12,450 bases of DNA, from positions 1-12,450 of the forward strand of contig JAPLIF010000141.1 in the NCBI GenBank assembly GCA_026389255.1, in the 5' to 3' direction. The position numbers and the translations under genes were made by a program. Positions 1-5,734 of this stretch are shown here, one piece after another (position 1 is the stretch's first letter; the number at the start of each line of letters is the position of its first letter). Source of the stretch: Cyanobacteriota bacterium (lineage in GTDB: Bacteria > Cyanobacteriota > Cyanobacteriia > PCC-6307 > Cyanobiaceae). The notes under the pieces were generated by a model, which was not told the origin of the DNA, did not search any database, and saw nothing but the letters and a program-made list of their open reading frames with translations.

Positions 1-89
1 ATAGGGTGGAGGGGTTGAACGCCGTGTGACCTTCGCCGGTGCCCACCCTGAATCCCATTCCCCCTGACTTAGCCCATCCGCCATTGGCC

Positions 90-96
90 GAGGTGA
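90..96 (+). promoter_or_regulatory. Ribosome binding site deciding the first gene's start
   Basis: GAGGTGA, a seven-base match to the anti-Shine-Dalgarno complement, ends four bases before a GTG codon at 101. That is close to ideal placement and is the main reason to prefer the GTG over the ATG at 146, which has only a weak AAGG upstream. In bases 1-89 I see no coding remnant (all three forward frames close quickly) and no convincing promoter. Confidence 0.5.
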
Positions 97-100
97 GGCG

Positions 101-676
101 GTGGCGGCCCAGTCGTATCAAGGGTCTTGCGCTGAAGGTCAGGCCATGACCGCCGCTCCCCCCCCGTTGACCCCCCGCCAGAAGCAGCGGGTCGAAGCCC
201 CCATGGCGTTGCTGCAATCCAGTGACCACTGGCATGGTGGGCTGCCGGTCTTGGTTCTGGACCGATGCTGGTTGCGGCTGGAGGCCATCGCCGTCGAGCA
301 GCTGGCCAACAGGTTGCCGCCGGACACCAGTCGCGAAGCCCCAGAACTAAGCCGCTACAGACAGCTGATCGAGGCGGGATATCCCAGTTGGGATGCCCAG
401 CAGTGCTGCTGGCAGGAATTTGGAGCCCAGGCCTGCCAGCAGGCCCTTCGCCGCTACTGGGCCGCAAAGGATCGGGGCAACAATGGCTGGACCTTTGCCA
501 GCTATCTCCAGCTCCTGGCCGATTACCGCCAACACTTTCACGCCAGGCCTCGCCCCCTGCCGCTGCTGGTGCTCGCCCGGCCCGACGGGGGCCCCCGTGG
601 CGAAAACCATGGGCTCTTCTGGCTGCGTCCAGAAGTGAGCGATAGCAACCGACCGATGCGCCACACTTGCGCCTGA
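101..676 (+). CDS. Hypothetical protein, probably conserved in picocyanobacteria
   Basis: Function not recognised. A 191-residue soluble protein is predicted from the GTG at 101; an ATG at 146 would give 176 residues and is a real alternative, because the segment between them looks unlike a structured domain. Numbering from that ATG, the sequence shows a hydrophobic strand-like stretch (residues 33-45), a Trp-rich segment with a Cys-Cys pair (87-88), and a helical Ala/Gln-rich block with the motif GNNGWTF (111-117) leading into a Leu/Tyr-rich helix. There is no signal peptide or membrane segment. It is the first gene of a co-directional set with the next protein and trpS, separated from the former by 14 bases, so co-transcription is likely. 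The dense aromatic and Cys content and good codon structure argue that it is real. The function is unknown. Confidence 0.72.
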   Translation: MAAQSYQGSCAEGQAMTAAPPPLTPRQKQRVEAPMALLQSSDHWHGGLPVLVLDRCWLRLEAIAVEQLANRLPPDTSREAPELSRYRQLIEAGYPSWDAQQCCWQEFGAQACQQALRRYWAAKDRGNNGWTFASYLQLLADYRQHFHARPRPLPLLVLARPDGGPRGENHGLFWLRPEVSDSNRPMRHTCA

Positions 677-690
677 TCGAAACCCAGGTC

Positions 691-1263
691 ATGGCCGAAG
701 ACAGCACCCCCTCCTATGGCACCCATCCAGGTGACAACCGCGAAGGGCGAGAGACTCCCGGGCGGGGGGGCCGCCAAACTGGGCCCAAGGAACCAGGCGG
801 GCTCCGCATTCGCCTGAGTGACAACGAAATGAAGGCCGCCCGGGCTCTTCAGGAGGCCTTTGGCCTGCGCTCCCCGGTGGCCGTCCTTGGTTTTGCCCTG
901 CGCACCCTGGCCCAACAACTGGAAGCAGGTCAGCTGGACGCCCTAGTGGCCCAACAACGCAGTGAAGGCGATGGCCGTAGTCGCCCCAGCGGCGAAGAGG
1001 GAGGTGGCGAGCGTCGTGAGCGACGCGACAGGGGAGAGCGAGGGGGGCAGCTGCGTCAGGTGCGGGTCGATCCCTTTGCCAGGCCCAGTCGACCAGCGGC
1101 CCCGGTGCCAACCCCCTTGGAGGACGCATCCGAAGCAGCCGAAATCGAGGCGGCCAGTGGCGCAGACACCGCTTTGATGGGCAGCGAAGATGTGGATCTG
1201 GAAGCCATGGCACCAGAATCCACTGAATCGGCGGCCCCTGAGCAAACCGGGGCCGAAGCATGA
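691..1263 (+). CDS. Possible ribbon-helix-helix protein with Arg/Gly-rich middle and acidic tail
   Basis: A 190-residue protein starting at ATG 691; a TTG at 667 overlaps the previous gene and is less likely. Three regions are visible. Residues 1-36 are polar and Gly-rich. Residues 38-88 resemble a ribbon-helix-helix fold: a short strand (LRIRLS), a helix (about 44-57), a turn with Gly-Leu-Arg-Ser, and a second helix (about 61-79). Residues 90-123 are rich in Arg, Gly and Glu, and about 140-190 form an acidic Ala/Glu tail. Ribbon-helix-helix proteins are usually DNA-binding dimers, and Arg/Gly-rich segments often contact RNA; applying either role here is inference. The stop codon overlaps the trpS start (ATGA), so translation of the two is probably coupled. 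Low-complexity ends suggest a rapidly evolving protein around one conserved core. Confidence 0.78.
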   Translation: MAEDSTPSYGTHPGDNREGRETPGRGGRQTGPKEPGGLRIRLSDNEMKAARALQEAFGLRSPVAVLGFALRTLAQQLEAGQLDALVAQQRSEGDGRSRPSGEEGGGERRERRDRGERGGQLRQVRVDPFARPSRPAAPVPTPLEDASEAAEIEAASGADTALMGSEDVDLEAMAPESTESAAPEQTGAEA

Positions 1264-2318
1264 ACCCGGCGCCCGGTGCCCCCCCGGCACGACCGCGCGT
1301 TCTCTCCGGTGTCCAGCCCACGGGCCAGTTGCATTTGGGCAACTGGCTGGGAGCCATTCGCAATTGGGTCGAGCTTCAGCAGGACCACGACACCTTCTTC
1401 TGTGTCGTCGATCTCCACGCCATCACCGTGCCCCACGACCCTGCCCGGCTGGCGGAGGACACCCTGGCCACGGCGGCCCTCTATCTGGCCTGTGGCATCG
1501 ACCCGAACCAGGCCACGGTGTTCGTGCAGAGCCACGTCAGCGCCCACAGCGAACTCTGCTGGCTGCTGAATTGCGTCACCCCCCTGAACTGGCTCGAACG
1601 CATGATCCAGTTCAAGGAAAAGGCCCTGAAGCAAGGGTCCGACGTTTCGGCAGGACTGCTGGACTATCCCGTGCTGATGGCCGCCGACATTCTTCTCTAT
1701 GACGCCGATCAGGTGCCGGTGGGGGAAGACCAGAAACAGCACCTCGAACTGGCCCGCGACATTGCCCAGCAGCGCATCAATGCGAGGTTTGCACCCCGCG
1801 ATGCCAGTGGGGAACCGATCCCCATTCTCAAGGTGCCGTCGCCCCTGATTCTTAAGGAGGGGGCCAGGGTGATGAGCCTCACCGATGGGCGCAACAAAAT
1901 GAGCAAGAGCGACCCGAACGAAGCCTCCCGCATCGCCCTGCTCGATCCCCCCGAGGTGATCGTGCGCAAGATCAAGCGGGCCAAGACCGATCCGGTCATG
2001 GGTCTTGAATTTGGCCATCCTGAGCGGCCGGAAGCTGACAACTTGCTCGGTCTTTATGCGCTGCTGAGTCAACAAAGCCGTGAAGCCGCCAGCAACGAAT
2101 GTGCCGCCATGGGCTGGGGCACCTTCAAACCCCTGCTGGCCGACGCCGCCGTTGAGGCCCTCAAACCCGTCCAAACCCGGTATCGGGAGTGGCGAAACGA
2201 TCCCGCGAGCGTGAGGGATGTGCTTGGCAAAGGCCAGGAGAAAGCCGCTTCCGTAGCCTCTGACACCCTTGAGCGGGTGCGTAATGCCCTCGGGTTCCTC
2301 CCGTCAAGGCCCGATTAG
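1260..2318 (+). CDS. trpS: Tryptophanyl-tRNA synthetase
   Basis: Cytoplasmic class I aminoacyl-tRNA synthetase that charges tRNA-Trp with tryptophan using ATP. The 352-residue length fits bacterial TrpRS with a short N-terminal extension. Visible signatures are the HIGH-like nucleotide motif PTGQLHLGN (residues 20-28), DLHAIT (51-56), the GEDQ segment near 155-158 that contributes to the substrate pocket, and the KMSKS loop (213-217) followed by DPNEASRI. The C-terminal helical region carries the anticodon-recognition part, ending near residue 348. The ATG at 1260 overlaps the upstream stop, and conserved sequence begins about 12 residues later, so the start is sound. It is the third gene of the left operon, and a strong hairpin follows the stop. 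No leader peptide or T-box-like structure is seen upstream. The identification is firm. Confidence 0.98.
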   Translation: MNPAPGAPPARPRVLSGVQPTGQLHLGNWLGAIRNWVELQQDHDTFFCVVDLHAITVPHDPARLAEDTLATAALYLACGIDPNQATVFVQSHVSAHSELCWLLNCVTPLNWLERMIQFKEKALKQGSDVSAGLLDYPVLMAADILLYDADQVPVGEDQKQHLELARDIAQQRINARFAPRDASGEPIPILKVPSPLILKEGARVMSLTDGRNKMSKSDPNEASRIALLDPPEVIVRKIKRAKTDPVMGLEFGHPERPEADNLLGLYALLSQQSREAASNECAAMGWGTFKPLLADAAVEALKPVQTRYREWRNDPASVRDVLGKGQEKAASVASDTLERVRNALGFLPSRPD

Positions 2319-2327
2319 AGCTAAACG

Positions 2328-2374
2328 ATCGACCTTCGATTGATCACCTGCACTGATCAATCGAAGCTATCGAT
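2328..2374 (+). terminator. Perfect 13-bp hairpin after trpS, possible terminator
   Basis: CTTCGATTGATCA (2334-2346) and TGATCAATCGAAG (2354-2366) pair perfectly around a 7-base loop, CCTGCAC. After a small internal loop, ATCGA (2328-2332) and TCGAT (2370-2374) add a basal stem. It begins about 10-15 bases after the trpS stop, where a terminator is expected. There is no T-tract on either side, so it is not a classical intrinsic terminator. It may instead protect the mRNA 3' end or act as a binding site, since the TGATCA palindrome occurs in each arm. Confidence 0.5.
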
Positions 2375-2381
2375 GGGGGAA

Positions 2382-2397
2382 CCCTGACGGATCAGGG
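2382..2397 (+). other. Small hairpin in the trpS-lysozyme gap
   Basis: CCCTGA (2382-2387) and TCAGGG (2392-2397) form a 6-bp stem with a CGGA tetraloop, 15 bases after the larger hairpin. The two may work together as one termination or processing region. No T-run follows. By itself a stem this short could be chance. Confidence 0.3.
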
Positions 2398-2402
2398 CAA
2401 CC

Positions 2403-2432
2403 TTGACCTCCACCGTGTAAGAAGCTCAAAAT
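2403..2432 (+). promoter_or_regulatory. Weak promoter candidate for the lysozyme gene
   Basis: TTGACC (2403-2408) resembles a -35 box. CAAAAT (2427-2432), 18 bases later, matches four of six -10 positions. Placement after the trpS hairpins fits a new transcription unit, but the leader to the TTG start would be about 140 bases. The rest of the gap holds a C7 run (2479-2485) and a G8 run (2532-2539) and no clear gene. Confidence 0.25.
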
Positions 2433-2581
2433 CCCTGTTCAGTCCTGGCCTCAACCGTCTGGTCCGTTTCTCTGATCGCCCCCCCTAGATCGCAGCTTGC
2501 ATAGTCCCCTTCCCTTGTCCAGTGCGGCGGCGGGGGGGGTTCCATCCGCCCGCGTCGCCCATCAAGGTCATGGGGTGAACT

Positions 2582-3271
2582 TTGTCGCCCCCCGTTTTGC
2601 CCTGTCGTCCCCAGTTCGACCGCGCCTCCGGAACAGCCGGCTTGCTCTGCAGCCTGGCCCTGCTGGTGGCGTTACCGATCGGGGCTCGCCAGCTGCCCAC
2701 CGGCCCTGGCCCCACCGGCCCTAGCCCCGCTGGGGCCAGCCGGCAGAGCCTGCGCCCAGCCCAGAACCAGGGGGGTCCGTACCAGATCACACCGGAACGA
2801 CGGGCCCTGCTTAACACGATCCGTTATGCCGAGGGCACCTGGATCGGGGGCAGTCAGGAGGGCTATCGCATTCTGTTTGGTGGCGGCCGTATCAACAGCC
2901 TGGACCGCCATCCGGAAGTCGTGGTGCAACTGGCCTACCACAGTGCCGCTGCGGGCGCCTACCAGTTTCTGCCAGCCACTTGGCGGGAAGCGTCCAAAAA
3001 ACTTGGCCTCAATGACTTCGGCCCCGCCAGCCAGGACCAGGCGGCCCTTTACCTGATGCAGAAGCGGGGGGCCCTGGAAACCTTCGATCGGCGCGGCCTC
3101 GATAGGGAGGTGCTCCATCGCCTCTCCCAGGAATGGGCCTCCCTGCCAGCCACCCATGGCGGCAGCTTCTATGGCCAACCGGTCAAGGACGCCGATGAGC
3201 TGAAGGTGTTCTATCTGGCCGAGCTTCAGCGCCAGAAACGGCTGATCGGAGAAGGCCAGTCGGCCGCCTGA
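2582..3271 (+). CDS. Exported lambda-R-type lysozyme (GH104-like transglycosylase)
   Basis: Predicted to cleave the glycan strands of peptidoglycan outside the cytoplasm. Residues 68-229 align with the lambda endolysin R fold as I recall it: IRYAEGTW (80-87) holds the catalytic Glu84, followed by GYRILFGGG, a DRHP turn (108-111), AAGAYQFLPATW (123-134), LGLNDF (141-146), SQDQAALY, a KRGAL segment and WASLP near 185-189. Residues 16-36 are hydrophobic, giving a signal peptide or anchor, and a Pro/Gly linker (39-52) follows; it is encoded partly by two copies of CCCACCGGCCCT 15 bases apart (2696, 2711). The start is uncertain: TTG 2582 lies just after an in-frame stop with GGGGTGA close upstream, and TTG 2597 is also possible. 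No holin, spanin or other phage gene is adjacent, so a host cell-wall role is likely. Specificity is inferred. Confidence 0.86.
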   Translation: MSPPVLPCRPQFDRASGTAGLLCSLALLVALPIGARQLPTGPGPTGPSPAGASRQSLRPAQNQGGPYQITPERRALLNTIRYAEGTWIGGSQEGYRILFGGGRINSLDRHPEVVVQLAYHSAAAGAYQFLPATWREASKKLGLNDFGPASQDQAALYLMQKRGALETFDRRGLDREVLHRLSQEWASLPATHGGSFYGQPVKDADELKVFYLAELQRQKRLIGEGQSAA

Positions 3272-3281
3272 AGCCCGGTTC

Positions 3282-3770
3282 TCAGGGTTCGCGGTACACA
3301 ACCCGACCCCGTTCGTCATTGCCCACATGGAGCAAATCGGCCTCCTGCAGCCGCTGAATCTCCTTGGTGATGGACCCACTGCTCTGACCCGGCAGCAGAT
3401 CCACCTCCAGCAAGGCGTCGTTGAGGGTGAAGCCCCCTGGAGTCTTTTGACGGGCCAATTGAAGCAACTGCTTCTCCAAGGAAGGCAGTATGGGTAGATC
3501 GAGCTGCACTTGCGCTTGCTGCAGCAGCAAGGCCTGATTGGCCTCCTCAACCATCCTGGGAATTAGGAACAGGTCGATCAACTGACCGATGCCAAAGAAA
3601 CCGAAGGTCAGCAGCCAAAAAATGCCGCTGAGAGGTTTGCGGTTGTAGAGGCGATGGACACCGCAGACCCCCACCAGGGAAAGGCACCAGAGGCCATAGC
3701 TCAGCGCCAGACTGCGGCGCTCGTTAAAAGGATCGAGGCGCAGCGGGCCAAAACCGGAGCGAGACGCCAA
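3282..3770 (-). CDS. TM2-domain membrane protein with C-terminal winged-helix-like domain
   Basis: A 162-residue protein with two closely spaced membrane helices (about 22-38 and 48-70). The linking turn, GVHRLYNRKPLSG (37-49), and the second-helix pattern GFFGIGQLIDLFLIP (57-71) are typical of the TM2 family. A Gln/Leu-rich helix (74-92) joins a small domain (97-162) whose helices and final charged hairpin (NDERGRVVY) look like a winged helix; DNA or protein binding by it is inference. Cyanobacteria commonly encode such proteins, with unknown function. The start used is TTG at 3770, the first start-type codon in an open upstream stretch, and no good ribosome binding site precedes it. The gene is convergent with the lysozyme gene (10-base gap, no visible terminator) and divergent from thrS, with 65 bases shared. 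Confidence 0.85.
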   Translation of the reverse strand: MASRSGFGPLRLDPFNERRSLALSYGLWCLSLVGVCGVHRLYNRKPLSGIFWLLTFGFFGIGQLIDLFLIPRMVEEANQALLLQQAQVQLDLPILPSLEKQLLQLARQKTPGGFTLNDALLEVDLLPGQSSGSITKEIQRLQEADLLHVGNDERGRVVYREP

Positions 3771-3781
3771 GGCGGGGCAGG

Positions 3782-3787
3782 CATAAT
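3782..3787 (+). promoter_or_regulatory. thrS: Possible -10 box for thrS in the divergent gap
   Basis: CATAAT matches the -10 consensus at five of six positions and is the most AT-rich point in the short region between the divergent TM2 and thrS genes. No clear -35 element is present. It would give a thrS leader of about 40 bases to GTG 3836, or about 135 bases to ATG 3929. A near-palindrome around ATCGCGAT (3809-3816) lies just downstream. Confidence 0.3.
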
Positions 3788-3835
3788 CCCTGGATTCTCC
3801 TGCGTAGGATCGCGATTCCCCAGAAGCGGATTCCC

Positions 3836-5734
3836 GTGCCTGCCTCCGTGAGCGCTGCCGTCACCGGCGCCGACACTGCCCCCGCTCACGAGGCCGGCAC
3901 CATCGCCACCGGTTCGGTGCCGGTGGCGATGGTCCTGCCGAAAACGAGTGAAAGTCCCGAGCTGCTCCGCATCCGCCACTCCATGAGCCATGTGCTGGCC
4001 ATGGCGGTGCAGAAGCTGTTTCCCAGGGCCCAGGTGACCATCGGCCCCTGGACCGAGAGCGGTTTTTACTACGACTTCGACGCCCCCGACCCCTTCACCG
4101 AGGCCGATCTCAAAGCCATCAAAAAAGAGATGGTGCGGATCATCGGCAAGAAACTGCCGCTCGAGCGCCTTGAGGTGAACCGCCAAGATGCCGAGGACCG
4201 CATTCGCGGCCAGAACGAGCCCTACAAGCTGGAGATCCTGGCGGGACTGCAGGACCCCATCACCCTCTACACCCTGGGGGAGGAATGGTGGGATCTGTGT
4301 GCCGGCCCCCATGTGGCCAACACCAGCGAACTCAACCCCAAAGCCTTCGAGCTGGAGAGTGTGGCCGGGGCCTACTGGCGGGGCGATGAGAAGAACGCCC
4401 AGCTGCAGCGCATCTATGGAACCGCCTGGCAGACGCCCGAGCAGCTGGCCGAGTACAAGCGCCGCAAGGAAGAGGCCCTGCGCAGGGACCATCGCCGCAT
4501 CGGCACCGATCTGGACCTGTTCTCGATTGAGGACGAGGCCGGGGCCGGCCTGGTGTTCTGGCATCCGCGCGGTGCCCGCATGCGGTTGCTGATCGAGGAC
4601 TACTGGCGCGCAGCCCATTTCGAGGACGGCTACGAACTGCTCTACACCCCCCACGTTGCCGATATTGACCTGTGGAAAACTTCAGGCCACCTCGACTTCT
4701 ACCGGGAGAGCATGTTCGGTCCCATGGAGGTGGATGGGCGCGAGTTCCAGCTCAAGCCCATGAATTGCCCCTTCCATGTGCTGACCTATGCCAGCCGGTT
4801 GCGCTCGTACCGCGAACTGCCCATCCGCTGGGCCGAACTGGGCACGGTCTATCGCTACGAACGGCCGGGGGTGATGCATGGGCTGATGCGGGTGCGGGGC
4901 TTCACCCAGGACGACGCCCACGTCTTCTGCCTGCCCGAGCAGATTGGTGATGAGATCTTGCGGGTGCTCAACCTCACCGAGCGCATCCTTTCGACCTTCG
5001 ATTTCCGCCACTACGAGATCCACCTCTCCACCCGCCCAGAGTCCTCGATCGGCGAGGACGCCGTCTGGGATCTGGCCACCCAGGGACTGATCGAAGCCTT
5101 GGATCGCAAGGGCTGGTCCTACAAGATTGACGCAGGGGGCGGGGCCTTCTACGGCCCCAAAATCGACCTGAAAATCGAAGATGCGATCGGCCGTTTGTGG
5201 CAGTGCTCCACCATCCAGCTCGACTTCAACCTGCCCGAACGCTTCGACCTCGAATACGTGGCCGCCGATGGCACCCGCCGGCGTCCGATCATGATTCACC
5301 GCGCCATCTTCGGCTCACTGGAACGGTTCTTCGGGATCATGACCGAGAACTATGCGGGCGATTTCCCCTTCTGGCTGGCGGCTGAGCAGATCCGCTTGCT
5401 GCCCGTAACGGATGACGTGCGCCCCTGGGCCGAAGCCCTGCAGACCCAGTTGGCCGCCGCTGGGGTGCGGGCCAGCGTCGATCGCAGCGGTGACCGGCTG
5501 GGCAAATTGATCCGCACCGGCGAACAGCAAAAGATTCCAGTGTTGGCCGTGATTGGGGAACGGGAGGCCGAGGCGGGGGGCGCCAGCCTGCGCAGCCGCC
5601 GCGAAGGGGACCTGGGGCTGGCGCCTGCGTCAGCCTTGATCCAGGCCGCCGTCGCCGCCAACCAGGCCCGCGCCGCCGGGCTCGCGATCAAGGGGGCGGT
5701 GGGAAGCGCAACGGCGACCCTCCAAGCCCCATGA
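3836..5734 (+). CDS. thrS: Threonyl-tRNA synthetase, form without TGS domain
   Basis: Cytoplasmic class II synthetase that charges tRNA-Thr. From GTG 3836 it has 632 residues; conserved sequence begins at about residue 33 (VLPKTSES), so ATG 3929 (about 601 residues) is a credible alternative start. The editing domain shows HSMSH (48-52) and CAGPH (155-159). The catalytic core has class II motif 2 (RYERPGVMHG, 339-348), motif 3 (near 487-499) and the three zinc ligands Cys310, His361 and His487, with the same spacing as E. coli Cys334, His385 and His511. The anticodon-binding domain covers about 517-595, including SGDRLGKLIRTGEQ. The usual N-terminal TGS (N1) domain is absent and replaced by a low-complexity Ala/Thr/Val stretch. 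Similar architecture is known in other cyanobacteria. The stop overlaps the glk start. A strong hairpin lies at 3899-3933. Confidence 0.98.
   Translation: MPASVSAAVTGADTAPAHEAGTIATGSVPVAMVLPKTSESPELLRIRHSMSHVLAMAVQKLFPRAQVTIGPWTESGFYYDFDAPDPFTEADLKAIKKEMVRIIGKKLPLERLEVNRQDAEDRIRGQNEPYKLEILAGLQDPITLYTLGEEWWDLCAGPHVANTSELNPKAFELESVAGAYWRGDEKNAQLQRIYGTAWQTPEQLAEYKRRKEEALRRDHRRIGTDLDLFSIEDEAGAGLVFWHPRGARMRLLIEDYWRAAHFEDGYELLYTPHVADIDLWKTSGHLDFYRESMFGPMEVDGREFQLKPMNCPFHVLTYASRLRSYRELPIRWAELGTVYRYERPGVMHGLMRVRGFTQDDAHVFCLPEQIGDEILRVLNLTERILSTFDFRHYEIHLSTRPESSIGEDAVWDLATQGLIEALDRKGWSYKIDAGGGAFYGPKIDLKIEDAIGRLWQCSTIQLDFNLPERFDLEYVAADGTRRRPIMIHRAIFGSLERFFGIMTENYAGDFPFWLAAEQIRLLPVTDDVRPWAEALQTQLAAAGVRASVDRSGDRLGKLIRTGEQQKIPVLAVIGEREAEAGGASLRSRREGDLGLAPASALIQAAVAANQARAAGLAIKGAVGSATATLQAP
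3899..3933 (+). promoter_or_regulatory. thrS: Perfect 14-bp hairpin at the thrS 5' end, possible translational control
   Basis: ACCATCGCCACCGG (3899-3912) and CCGGTGGCGATGGT (3920-3933) pair perfectly around the 7-base loop TTCGGTG. The right arm contains the in-frame ATG at 3929, immediately before the conserved ThrRS core. If that ATG is the true start, the hairpin lies in the leader and hides the start codon; if GTG 3836 is used, it is inside a poorly conserved coding extension. E. coli ThrRS represses its own mRNA through tRNA-like hairpins with 7-base loops, so autoregulation is a reasonable but unproven idea. Confidence 0.45.

Noticed and set aside
1056..2174. Long minus-strand open frame of 372 codons opposite trpS
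   Set aside because: It lies fully antisense to a firmly identified trpS, shows no recognisable motifs and has the Gly/Gln/His/Val-rich composition expected of an antisense shadow in GC-rich DNA.
2334..2366. trpS 3' hairpin as a tRNA-Trp anticodon-arm mimic
   Set aside because: It has a 7-base loop, but CCTGCAC lacks U at the position of U33 and does not contain the tryptophan anticodon CCA, so the resemblance is only in loop size.
2497..2724. Plus-strand small open frame in the lysozyme leader
   Set aside because: It overlaps the lysozyme start in another frame, crosses the G8 run, has no ribosome binding site and shows no motif.
3771..3835. T-box-like control of thrS
   Set aside because: No T-box sequence or specifier-loop arrangement is visible in this short leader, and T-boxes are characteristic of Firmicutes and some Actinobacteria rather than cyanobacteria.
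3701..4654. Minus-strand open frame of 317 codons opposite thrS
   Set aside because: Antisense to the catalytic and editing domains of thrS, with no family resemblance and biased shadow-like composition; it also overlaps the real TM2 gene start.
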